Of a DNA stretch of 64,000 nucleotides, positions 43,677 to 51,161 are shown piece by piece; within the stretch, counting starts at the first letter, position 1, and each line of letters starts with the position of its first letter. The position numbers and the translations under genes were made by a program. The notes below the pieces were generated by a model. It saw only the letters and a program-made list of their open reading frames with translations. It had not been told where the DNA came from and did not search any database. The stretch comes from Streptomyces sp. SAI-127 (lineage in GTDB: Bacteria; Actinomycetota; Actinomycetes; Streptomycetales; Streptomycetaceae): contig NZ_JARXYJ010000001.1 in the NCBI RefSeq assembly GCF_029894425.1, forward strand, positions 310,001-374,000, written 5' to 3'.

Positions 43677-44858
43677 CTACCGGGTGCTCCAGGCGCCGCG
43701 GAGATCCCGCCGCAGCCGTCCGAACTCCCTTGGGCTGTCGACGGCGAGGACGCCGGTGATCTCGCCGTCGCGCCGGTACACGGCTGCGAAGCTGTCGTCG
43801 AACGAGCCCGAGACGAGTTCGAGCACGTCGTCGACGCCAGGTCGGCCGGCGATCTGGAGGTGGACGCCGTACTGGTCCGACCACACATAGGGCAGCGGGT
43901 CGTGGACCGGTTGTGCCGTGGGGTCCTGCCCTCGCAACGTGGCCAGCAGCGATCCGGCCGCGATGACCGGCATGTCCCGCGCGTTGGTCCAGTGCTCGAT
44001 GCGCAGCCGCCCCCCGCGGCAGCGGTACGCGGCCACGTCGCCCGCCGCGACGACCCCGGGCACGGTGGTCCGGCACCGCTCGTCCGTGAGGACGCCGTTG
44101 TCGCAGGCGACACCGGAACCCGTCAGCCACTCGGTGTTGGGCACGGCTCCCACGCCGACGACCACCACGTCCGCGGGAAGGAGGCGGCCGTCGGACAACT
44201 CCACCGCTCGTACCCCGTCCTCGCCGACGAGGCCCGTGACAGCCACGCCGGTCACCAGAGCGACCCCGTGGTCCGTGTGCAGGCGACCCAGGATGCCGGC
44301 GGCGTCGGGCCCCAACTGACGTAGCAACGGCTTTTGTTCGTACTCGACGATGGTCACCTCGTGTCCAAGGGCACGCGCCGTGGAGGCGACCTCCGCGCCG
44401 ATGAACCCGCCTCCCACCACGACGACCCGGCCGGGACGGGACAGGTCCTCGCGCAATCGGCGCGCGTCATCGAGCGTGCGGAGGGTGTGCACCCCAGGCA
44501 GCCGCGGCATTCCGGGGAGTGTGCGAGCGCGGGCTCCCGTGGCGATGACCACACCGTCCGCGTGCAGGGTTCGCCCGTCGGCGAGGGTGAGCGCCCGGGA
44601 GGCCGGATCGAGAGCGGTGGCGCGGGTACCGAGCAGCCATTCGGCGTCGAGCACGGCACGCAGGTCTTCGTCCGTCAGCGCGATGTCCTGGCTCTCGCAC
44701 TTGCCCAGCAGGACCTGCTTGGACAACGGGGGCCGGTCATAGGGCTGCGCGGTCTCCTCGCCGACCAGCACGAGACGCCCGTCGTAGCCCTCGGTGCGGA
44801 GGGCTTCGGCGGCTCTGACACCGGCCAGCCCGGTGCCGACGACGGCGATCGTGGTCAT
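43677..44858 (-). CDS. NAD(P)H:ferredoxin reductase (FAD, pyridine nucleotide-disulfide type)
   Basis: 393 residues. An FAD motif VVGTGLAGVRAAEALR starts at ~5, YDRPPLSKQVLLG is the oxygenase-reductase signature, VVVVGGGFIGAEVASTARALG the NAD site and VVAAGDVAAYRC the second FAD contact. It transfers electrons from NAD(P)H to the adjacent Rieske ferredoxin. ATG 44858 overlaps the ferredoxin stop by 4 nt. The final ~75 residues form the usual reductase C-terminal domain. Group homologues serve P450 and ring-hydroxylating oxygenases. Confidence 0.92.
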   Translation of the reverse strand: MTTIAVVGTGLAGVRAAEALRTEGYDGRLVLVGEETAQPYDRPPLSKQVLLGKCESQDIALTDEDLRAVLDAEWLLGTRATALDPASRALTLADGRTLHADGVVIATGARARTLPGMPRLPGVHTLRTLDDARRLREDLSRPGRVVVVGGGFIGAEVASTARALGHEVTIVEYEQKPLLRQLGPDAAGILGRLHTDHGVALVTGVAVTGLVGEDGVRAVELSDGRLLPADVVVVGVGAVPNTEWLTGSGVACDNGVLTDERCRTTVPGVVAAGDVAAYRCRGGRLRIEHWTNARDMPVIAAGSLLATLRGQDPTAQPVHDPLPYVWSDQYGVHLQIAGRPGVDDVLELVSGSFDDSFAAVYRRDGEITGVLAVDSPREFGRLRRDLRGAWSTR

Positions 44859-45193
44859 CGCGCGGTCTCCGCGGTCGGCGCCAACGACGTTGCGTCGACG
44901 CACACCATGCCGTCGACGACCTGCACGACATGTGTACGGATGGGCCGCCGCGCGGGCGGGCAGTCGGGCCTGCCGGTGCGCAGGTCGAAACGTGACTCGT
45001 GCAGCGGGCATTCGATCTCATGGCCGTCGAGCCAGCCGTCGGACAGCGAGGCGGTCTCGTGGGAGCAGGTGTCGTCGATACAGAAGACACGTTCGCCGAC
45101 CTTGACGAGTGCCAGGGGAACCGGCACGTCGGGCCTGGCGACCCGGGTGACCACACCGGGGGTGAGGTCCGCGATCGGACAGAGCTGTATCAC
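44855..45193 (-). CDS. Rieske [2Fe-2S] ferredoxin
   Basis: 112 residues from GTG 45193, overlapping the P450 stop by 4 nt. The cluster ligands are Cys43-x-His45 (DDTCSHETASL) and Cys62-x2-His65 (IECPLHESRFDLRTG), exactly spaced for a Rieske-type ferredoxin. It carries electrons from the reductase at 43677 to the P450 at 45190. Pairing a P450 with a Rieske ferredoxin instead of a 3Fe-4S or plant-type one is less common but known. Confidence 0.92.
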   Translation of the reverse strand: MIQLCPIADLTPGVVTRVARPDVPVPLALVKVGERVFCIDDTCSHETASLSDGWLDGHEIECPLHESRFDLRTGRPDCPPARRPIRTHVVQVVDGMVCVDATSLAPTAETAR

Positions 45194-46383
45194 TGTGCCG
45201 CTCCCTTCACGCCCTGGGCGTCGTGACGCATGAGGACCGATTCCGGTCCGCGGAACATCCAGCCGACGAGGTTCGGAGTGCTGGTGACGCACAGCCCGGT
45301 GAGCGAGCCGAACAGTGCGGGCACCGCGGTACGCAGCTGCTCCCGCGCCAGGTAGGTGCCGAGGCAGTAGTGGGCGCCGAGCGAGAAGGCCAGATGGTCC
45401 GACAGCTCGGGACGGTCGATGTCGAAGGCGGCGGGGGCGGCGAACTTCCGGTCGTCCCGGTTGGCCGACGCGGCGAGCGCGAGCAGCTTGTCCCCGGCCC
45501 GCAAGGTCACGTCCCCCACCGTGTGGTCGACGGCGAGCTGACGCGGAAAGGCTCCGACGGGGGTGAGCCAGCGCATCGTCTCCTCGATGGCCGCGTCGAG
45601 GGCCTCGGAGTCGGCCAGCACACGGTCGCGCAGCTGAGGCTGTTCACACAGCTGCCAGACCAGGGTGGCCAGCGCGTGCCAGGGCTCGTTGAAGCCGCCG
45701 GAGATCATCAGGCGCACCTGAGTGGCGATCTCCTCGGTGGTGAGCGGTTCGGCGAGCTCGGCGTGCACCATCGCCGAGATCACGGTGTGGTCCGGTGCGG
45801 CCGTCACGCGGGCGACGGCCTCGCGGACCAGCTCCCCCACCTCGGCCCTGGCGCGTCCGGCCCGTTCCCAGACCGCGGGGTCGTCGTCGTGGTTGGCCAG
45901 ACCCGCGATGAAGGCACGCGACCACTCGACCACCTGCTCGGTGGTCACGTCGGGCAGCCCCGCCGTCCGAGTCAGCGCCTGAGCGGCGAACGGCGCCGCG
46001 AACTCCGTCACCAGGTCGAACTCCGGCTTCTCGGCCAACCGCCCGGCGAGTTCCGTGGCGTGCGAGGTGAGCCCCGCCGACCACTGCTGACGCACGTTGC
46101 GGCGCTTCAGCGGGCCGTCCACCGCCGAGCGCAGCCTGCGGTGGGCGTCGCCGTCGGTACGGATCATGACCAGACCCATGGTGCGTTCGGCGAGGGAGTT
46201 CACCTGGTGCGCGGTGAAGATCTCGGGGTGCTCGTCGACGAAGACGACGTCCTCGTAGCGGCTGACGAGCCACAGACCGAGCCCGTCCGACCAGGCCCAG
46301 GGCTCGTCGTCCCTGAGCTCGCGGTAGACGGGATACGGGTCGGCGTAGAGGTCCTTGCTGGTGAGATTGCGTGCGATGGACAT
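45190..46383 (-). CDS. Cytochrome P450 monooxygenase
   Basis: 397 residues, a soluble bacterial P450. The haem loop is FSLGAHYCLG with Cys340 as thiolate ligand, and EETMRW is the K-helix ExxR motif. The I-helix reads MISGGFNEPWHAL: the usual acid-Thr pair (D/E-T) is E-P, so the proton-relay Thr is missing. It is first in an operon with its own Rieske ferredoxin, reductase and formaldehyde dehydrogenase, suggesting O- or N-demethylation of a small aromatic or amine. A divergent LysR gene probably controls it. Confidence 0.92.
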   Translation of the reverse strand: MSIARNLTSKDLYADPYPVYRELRDDEPWAWSDGLGLWLVSRYEDVVFVDEHPEIFTAHQVNSLAERTMGLVMIRTDGDAHRRLRSAVDGPLKRRNVRQQWSAGLTSHATELAGRLAEKPEFDLVTEFAAPFAAQALTRTAGLPDVTTEQVVEWSRAFIAGLANHDDDPAVWERAGRARAEVGELVREAVARVTAAPDHTVISAMVHAELAEPLTTEEIATQVRLMISGGFNEPWHALATLVWQLCEQPQLRDRVLADSEALDAAIEETMRWLTPVGAFPRQLAVDHTVGDVTLRAGDKLLALAASANRDDRKFAAPAAFDIDRPELSDHLAFSLGAHYCLGTYLAREQLRTAVPALFGSLTGLCVTSTPNLVGWMFRGPESVLMRHDAQGVKGAAQ

Positions 46384-46531
46384 GGCGGCTCCTCACGTGT
46401 CGGCGACATCCGGACAGGGGATGTCGGCCGCATCGGGCTGCAACGACTGTGCGGTACGCCGCCTGAGCACGGAATACTCTGGAATCCAGCAATGCGCCGA
46501 CAACAACCACAGGAATCCTGAGGTATGGACC

Positions 46532-47461
46532 ATGACGCTCTCACTGCGCCAGCTCCGGTTCTTCGTGGCGGCGGCCGAGGCCGGAACCATCGCGGGCGCC
46601 GCGGCACGCGAGCACATCTCCCAGTCGACGATCGCCCTGGCCGTCAGCGAGCTCGAGCGCACCCTCGGCGTCCAGCTGTTCCTGCGCCGCCAGGCCAAAG
46701 GGCTGACGATCACTCAGGCCGGCCTGGCCGTGCTCGCCGACGCGCGCCCGCTGCTCGCCCACGCGGACGAACTGGTCTCCAGTGCACGCAACCTGGGCGG
46801 GGAGCTCTCCGGGAACCTGGCGGTCGGCTGCTACACGACCCTGGCCCCGTTCCTGATGCCCGGCGTCCTGGAGGGTTTCGCCACCGAGCATCCGACGGTG
46901 CGGCTGAGCTTCGCGGAGGGCACTCAGGTGGAACTGCAGGAGAAACTTCTCGACGGCAGCTGCGAGATGGCCCTGCTGTACGACCTCGACCTGCAGCCGG
47001 GCATCCAGCAGGAGACGCTGTACATCACCCGGCCGCATCTGCTCCTGCCCCGCGCGCACCCCCTGGCCGGACAGGCGCCGGTGAGCCTGCACGACCTCGC
47101 GGACGAACCGATGGTCATGCTCGACAACCCGCCGAGCCTGCACTACTTCACGGAGCTGCTCGCTTCGCTCGGCATACGGCCGGTGATCCGGCACACGACG
47201 AGCAGCTTCGAGACAGTACGGTCCCTGGTTGCGCGCGGCCTCGGCTACTCACTTCTGATCCAGCGGCCCGCCTCCGGCATCAGCCACGAGGGCGTACCGC
47301 TGACCGAATGCGAGATCCGGGAGGAGGTGCCGGACATGCCCGTACTGCTCGCCTGGCCCGCCCGCGCCAACCTCACCAGACGAGCCAAGGCGTTCGCCGA
47401 CTTCTGCCGCCGGGCCCTTGCGGACGGACCGGTACGGCCGGCGGTCGGGGATCGCACGTGA
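46532..47461 (+). CDS. LysR-family transcriptional regulator
   Basis: 309 residues from ATG 46532; AGGAATCCTGAGG lies just upstream. The winged helix-turn-helix lies at ~1-62 (LRQLRFFVAAAEAGTIAGAA, HISQSTIALAVSELERTLGV). The effector-binding domain starts at ~90 (LAVGCYTTLAPFLMPGVLEGF). It is divergent from the P450 operon across a 148-nt gap, the classic arrangement for a LysR activator responding to the pathway substrate. A specific T-N11-A box could not be assigned with confidence. Confidence 0.93.
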   Translation: MTLSLRQLRFFVAAAEAGTIAGAAAREHISQSTIALAVSELERTLGVQLFLRRQAKGLTITQAGLAVLADARPLLAHADELVSSARNLGGELSGNLAVGCYTTLAPFLMPGVLEGFATEHPTVRLSFAEGTQVELQEKLLDGSCEMALLYDLDLQPGIQQETLYITRPHLLLPRAHPLAGQAPVSLHDLADEPMVMLDNPPSLHYFTELLASLGIRPVIRHTTSSFETVRSLVARGLGYSLLIQRPASGISHEGVPLTECEIREEVPDMPVLLAWPARANLTRRAKAFADFCRRALADGPVRPAVGDRT

Positions 47462-47515
47462 TCCGCTTCAGGGAAATCTCGGTGTAGCCACCTTTACCGA
47501 AAGGCGCGCACAGGA

Positions 47516-47544
47516 TTGCGGACAGTGCGGCCGCCACTTAATGT
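47516..47544 (+). promoter_or_regulatory. Predicted promoter of the ornithine cyclodeaminase-family gene
   Basis: TTGCGG (47516-47521) and TAATGT (47539-47544) are separated by 17 bp. This would give a 5' leader of about 185 nt before ATG 47737; I see no riboswitch-like structure in it. Confidence 0.4.
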
Positions 47545-47736
47545 GAGCACGAATCGAAACGATACGTACCGCATCGGAGGGAGTGGGCCGGTCGCCCGAC
47601 TCGTGCCCCACCGGATCCCCCGCGATCTGCTCGGCCCGGCCGTCAACGAGCCCATGGACGCGAGGAGATGGCGTATTCCGGCCTGTCGCGCCCCCCTCTC
47701 CTCCGGTCGCCCGGCTCACCCGCAAGGAGCTTCCCC

Positions 47737-48723
47737 ATGGCCGTGTATCTCACCGACGACGACGTCCGTTCCCTGCTCGACTGGGAGTCCGCGCTGAAGG
47801 CTCTGCACGAGGCCTACGCCGCTCCGGTCTCCGAAGCGCACTTTCCCCCGCGGACGATGGCCAGGGGCGAGGCGGAGTGGATGCGCACCCTCAGCGGGAT
47901 ACTGCCGAGCAGCGGCGTGATGGGAGCCAAGCTCATCGCCGTGTCGAACGGCAGGCGCAGGGGTGCCTACCTCGTGGCGCTGTTCGACCTCGAGACCACG
48001 GAGTTGGTCGCCCTGCTGGACGGCCGGTCGATCACGGGCTTCCGTACCGCGGCGACCTCGGCCCTCGCCGTCCGGTTCCTGGCACCGCAAAGGCCGCTCT
48101 CGGTCGCCGTCATCGGCTCGGGGTTCGAGGCGACGAATCACCTTCGTGCCCTGGCCGCGACGCGGGAGCTCACCTCCGTACGGGTCTACAGCCCGAGCCC
48201 GGCGAGCCGAGCCCGGTTCGCCGGGTCGTTCACCGACCTGGCGGCCGAGGTGGTCCCCGCCGAGGCGCCGGAGGACGCGGTCGACGGCGTGGATCTGGTG
48301 CTGTGCGCCGCGCGGTCCCGGGACGAGACGCCCACCGTTCGCGGCACCTGGCTCAAGCCGGGTACGACAGTCGTGTCCATCGGGTCGACGCTGCCCGAGC
48401 AGCGCGAACTCGACCCTGTCGCCATCGACCGCGCGGATGTCGTGGTGTGCGACCTTGTCGACGAAGTCGCCCATGAGACCGGCGACTTCATCGCCGCACG
48501 GGCCGAGGGCCTGGAGTTCAGCGACAAGCTCGTTTCTCTCGCCGACGTGGTCTCCGGTCGCGCACCGGGCCGGACTGGAACCGATGACATCGTGCTCTAC
48601 AAGTCGGTCGGGTCCGCTCTGCAGGATCTGACCGTGGCGGCTCTGTGCGCGCGTCTCGCGGGCGAGCGGGGCGCTGGTGTGTCTCTGGACGCCCGCATCA
48701 GCCGTGCCTTTCAAGAACACTGA
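47737..48723 (+). CDS. Ornithine cyclodeaminase/mu-crystallin family protein
   Basis: 328 residues from ATG 47737 (AAGGAG 6 nt upstream); an in-frame ATG at 47668 has its AGGAG directly abutting and is less likely. The family fold is shown by GVMGAKLIAVSNGRRRGAYL, LLDGRSITGFRTAATSALAV, VAVIGSGFEATNHLRAL (NAD site) and DADVV-like segments. Family enzymes include ornithine cyclodeaminase, ketimine reductase and alanine/N-methyl amino acid dehydrogenases, so the substrate is likely an amino or imino acid. It stands alone, followed by a strong hairpin. Confidence 0.9.
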   Translation: MAVYLTDDDVRSLLDWESALKALHEAYAAPVSEAHFPPRTMARGEAEWMRTLSGILPSSGVMGAKLIAVSNGRRRGAYLVALFDLETTELVALLDGRSITGFRTAATSALAVRFLAPQRPLSVAVIGSGFEATNHLRALAATRELTSVRVYSPSPASRARFAGSFTDLAAEVVPAEAPEDAVDGVDLVLCAARSRDETPTVRGTWLKPGTTVVSIGSTLPEQRELDPVAIDRADVVVCDLVDEVAHETGDFIAARAEGLEFSDKLVSLADVVSGRAPGRTGTDDIVLYKSVGSALQDLTVAALCARLAGERGAGVSLDARISRAFQEH

Positions 48724-48754
48724 ATGGTCATCAGCCCCTTTAGCCGGGCCACTA

Positions 48755-48797
48755 CGCCCCCCGGGGTACCCGCAGAGCAGCCACCCCGGGGGGGGCG
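48755..48797 (+). terminator. GC-rich hairpin terminator after the ornithine cyclodeaminase-family gene
   Basis: CGCCCCCCGGGGT (48755-48767) pairs with ACCCCGGGGGGGGCG (48783-48797) with a 2-nt G bulge and a 15-nt loop, 32 nt past the stop. No U-run follows, as is usual for Streptomyces hairpin terminators. Confidence 0.55.
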
Positions 48798-49028
48798 GTC
48801 CGAACTCGCCGACACCGACGCGGCCTTGTGCGTGATGTCACCCGTCTCAGGGGATAGTCCGTAAGAACACGGCCCGCGAGCAAGGCCGCCCAGGCATCAT
48901 CGAAGTGCCCCTCCCAGTCCCGACGGGTGTAGCCGAACCACCGATGGCGTCGGCCACTCCGCGGGTACCGCGTCCGCCGCCACGAGGTTGCTCGTGGTCC
49001 GGCACCGGTGTCGCGATAACAGGCGGTA

Positions 49029-49232
49029 CTACCGAAGCGGGGACGCCGAGCCGTCGAGCCAGGCCGCCCCTCGGGCGTACAGGGCCTCGACTTCGGGTCC
49101 GGCCAGTCCGGTCAGTCCGGGCATGTCGGGCTTGACCGGGTAACCGATCCTGCTCTGGAGGTAGGCGAGGTGCCGGCAGCCCTCGGGGAACGCGGCGAGC
49201 AGGTCGGGGTCGAGATCGGGGCCGGTGCCCAT
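49029..49232 (-). other. Unrecognised 67-residue ORF, probably the tail of a decayed gene
   Basis: ATG 49232 to TGA 49029. The product has a coherent, protein-like middle (FPEGCRHLAYLQSRIGYPVK, MPGL, PEVEALYARGAAWLDG), but no family that I can name and no clear ribosome site. It abuts the tautomerase remnant on the opposite strand. It lies in 48,724-49,567, a stretch of gene debris without an intact recognisable gene. Confidence 0.3.
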
Positions 49233-49468
49233 GCTGACGGGATCCAGCCGGTCCTTCCAAATTGTCACCGAACATGAGGCGAGCCGGATCATCGCGCAGG
49301 ACGCCGGCCTGGGCTTCGAGCGCAGTGACGACGGCTCTGCCAGATCTTCACGCAGACCGGGCGCACGACCGAGGTCAAGCAGCGCCTCTTTGCGAACGCC
49401 CCCGCCGACTGGGCCCTCGGCTCGGCCGCGCCCAGTACATCGAAGGTGATCTCCGCGCCACGCTGTAG
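49228..49468 (+). pseudogene. Tautomerase_2-family pseudogene
   Basis: Three frames in succession spell one protein: FQIVTEHEASRIIAQDAGLG with FERSDD, then QIFTQTGRTTEVKQRLF, then LGLGRAQYIEGDLRATL and TAG at 49466. These match the order in Tautomerase_2 proteins (FQ..TEH..., GxERSDD, QI....GRT.EQK..L, DW..G.G.AQY). At least two frameshifts inactivate it, and no ribosome site or complete N-terminus is seen. Confidence 0.7.
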
Positions 49469-49567
49469 CGGCCGCATCCTGAGCACCGACTGCCACCCGC
49501 CCGCGGAGCGCGCGGCACTCCAGGGGGCGGTGGCTGCGTGGTGGACGGCGGCGGCCAGGGGCGAGGG

Positions 49568-50119
49568 TCACGCCAGAGGGCCGCCCAGCAGTTCCGTGAC
49601 GGTCGTGACGCGGACGAGCGGCCGGTACAGGTCCATGACGTGCAGGGCCTGGGCGTGATAGTCGTCGTCCACGCCCGCGCAGGCGTCGGCGACGACCAGC
49701 ACCTCCACTCCGGCGTCGGCGGCGGCGAGCGCCGTGGACAGTACGCAGCAGTCTGTGCTGACGCCTGCCAGGACCAGGCGGCCTCCTGGTGCGGCTCGGG
49801 CGGCGAGTTCGGGGGTCCACTTGCCGAGAGTGGACGCGTCCAGGACGTCGTGCGCGAGGGGCGCGAACTCGTCCGTCAGCCGCCAGAGCGGGGCGTCGGG
49901 CGGTTGGAGCGCGAAGGGCCATCGGTCGTAGTAGGCGCGCCAGGCGCCGGTGGGCTGCGCGGGGGCGATGAAGCGGGTGAAGGTGACACGCTCGGCGAAG
50001 GCCGGCAGCAAGCGTCGTACGCCTGCTGCCGCCTCGGTGTAGCGGGGAGCCGCCCAGGGGCTCGCGGGGTCGGCGAAGACGTCCTGCATGTCGATGACGG
50101 CAAGCCAGCCGGTCGTCAT
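49568..50119 (-). CDS. Isochorismatase-family cysteine hydrolase
   Basis: 183 residues. Catalytic residues: Asp in LAVIDMQDVF, Lys in STLGKWTPEL and Cys in VSTDCCVLSTALAAADAG. It is shorter than the hydrolase at 22589 and lacks its N-terminal extension, so it is closer to nicotinamidase-like or generic cysteine hydrolases. It should cleave an amide or carbamate. ATG 50119 overlaps the stop of the 64-codon ORF (ATGA). The promoter upstream of that ORF shares a 25-bp element with the glutamine synthetase promoter, so it is probably co-regulated with the amine-assimilation genes. Confidence 0.88.
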   Translation of the reverse strand: MTTGWLAVIDMQDVFADPASPWAAPRYTEAAAGVRRLLPAFAERVTFTRFIAPAQPTGAWRAYYDRWPFALQPPDAPLWRLTDEFAPLAHDVLDASTLGKWTPELAARAAPGGRLVLAGVSTDCCVLSTALAAADAGVEVLVVADACAGVDDDYHAQALHVMDLYRPLVRVTTVTELLGGPLA

Positions 50120-50310
50120 ACGGTCACCGCCCCCTCCTGTGCGCGGACGCGGTCCCGGCCCAGGGCCGGCGTGCCGAGGAAGCCGGGGGCAGTGGCAGTG
50201 GCAGGCCGGGTGAGCAGCAGCGGGACGGCGGGCACCTCGCCGTAACGGTCGTCGGGGTGGTGGAGGGACAGCGGTCGGTCCGCTGTCGTGTCGGCTCGGT
50301 GTTCCGTCAT
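50116..50310 (-). CDS. Small 64-residue protein coupled to the isochorismatase-family hydrolase
   Basis: ATG 50310 has AGGACGG about 10 nt upstream, and the stop overlaps the hydrolase ATG by 4 nt. The protein is hydrophilic (MTEHRADTTADRPLSLHH start; PGFLGTPALGRDRV near the end), with no membrane segment and no family that I recognise. The coupling and its place directly after the regulated promoter suggest that it is translated. It could be a partner of the hydrolase or simply a leader ORF. Confidence 0.5.
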   Translation of the reverse strand: MTEHRADTTADRPLSLHHPDDRYGEVPAVPLLLTRPATATAPGFLGTPALGRDRVRAQEGAVTV

Positions 50311-50451
50311 CGTCGACCTGTCCGTCCTGGTGAGTGGGTGGGCGGGGGTGGCGGGAGAGTAGCCGACGCTGCGATCCACGACGGAGAGCGGGATGACCGC
50401 CGTCGGGTCGTCCTTCCGTGCGCAGACTCCTTCAGAGGAGTTTAACCGAGA

Positions 50452-50476
50452 GAAACATTGTTTCACAACAGTAGAC
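50452..50476. promoter_or_regulatory. Shared 25-bp element, copy 1 (palindrome GAAACATTGTTTC plus AGTAGAC)
   Basis: The perfect 13-bp palindrome GAAACATTGTTTC (50452-50464) is followed 5 nt later by AGTAGAC (50470-50476). Over all 25 positions, 18 match the sequence at 56667-56691. It lies 142 nt upstream of the 64-codon ORF and 44 nt past the XRE-cupin stop. The XRE-cupin protein encoded at 50520 is a candidate binder. Confidence 0.65.
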
Positions 50477-50519
50477 AGGGACGTCACAGGACTGCTCCGC
50501 GGCTGATCAAGGCCGAGCT

Positions 50520-51152
50520 TCAGTGCTGGGGGCTGTCCCCGAAGGCCGTCACGGTGAGGAACTGGATGGGGAGTTCGACCAGCGTCTCCGGGCCGTGCGG
50601 GGCCTCGCCGTCGAACTGGAGGGCGTCGCCGGGGCGCAACGTGTAGCTGGACTTGCCGTGGCCGTAGACCATGACGCCTTCCAGCATGTACAGGAGTTCG
50701 GTGCCCGCATGCTGGAAGAGCGGGAAGACCTCGCTCTCCTCGGTCAGGGTGACCAGCAGGGCGTCCATCCGCTTGTGGGCGCCCCGGAGCGAGCCGAGCT
50801 GGGCGTACTCGTGACCGACCCTGGTGCCCCGCCGGACGATCCGGGCGCCGTGACCGGCGGGGACGAACACCGCCTCGCGTTCGTCGTCCATGCCGCGGAA
50901 CAGGGCCGTGACGGGCACGTCCAGACCGCGGGCGAGCCGGGAGAGCGTGGTGAGACTGCACGCGGTCTGGGCATTCTCGATCTTCGACAGCATGGCCTTC
51001 GAGATGCCGACCCGCTGCGCCATGTCGCCGACCGACAGCCCGGCCGCCTGCCGGTATTCGCGGGCGCGGACCGCGATGATGCGCTCCAGCGCCTTGTCGT
51101 CGGAGTCGTCGGGGTCCGCGGAGTCCGCTGCGGGGGTGGGGTGCTCGGTCAC
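50520..51152 (-). CDS. XRE-family regulator with cupin sensor (PuuR-like)
   Basis: 210 residues from GTG 51152. Helix-turn-helix at ~25-80 (REYRQAAGLSVGDMAQRVGI, KAMLSKIENAQTACSLTTLS). Cupin at ~125-205 (VFPLFQHAGTELLYMLEGVM and LRPGDALQFDGEAPHGPETL). It is the last gene of the glutamine synthetase operon, 9 nt after the flavoprotein oxidase, and sits immediately upstream of the promoter that carries the 25-bp element. The architecture is that of PuuR-type regulators of polyamine/amine catabolism, which often accompany gamma-glutamyl-type synthetases. Target assignment is inference. Confidence 0.92.
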   Translation of the reverse strand: MTEHPTPAADSADPDDSDDKALERIIAVRAREYRQAAGLSVGDMAQRVGISKAMLSKIENAQTACSLTTLSRLARGLDVPVTALFRGMDDEREAVFVPAGHGARIVRRGTRVGHEYAQLGSLRGAHKRMDALLVTLTEESEVFPLFQHAGTELLYMLEGVMVYGHGKSSYTLRPGDALQFDGEAPHGPETLVELPIQFLTVTAFGDSPQH

Positions 51153-51161
51153 CGGCGCATC

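Noticed and set aside
48847..49275. 142-codon minus-strand frame across the decayed region
   Set aside because: Arg/Pro/Gly-rich, overlaps a frameshifted tautomerase remnant, and shows no domain.
49568..50119. Calling this hydrolase RutB
   Set aside because: The catalytic triad fits the whole isochorismatase superfamily; the protein is short and lacks RutB-specific features that I can verify.
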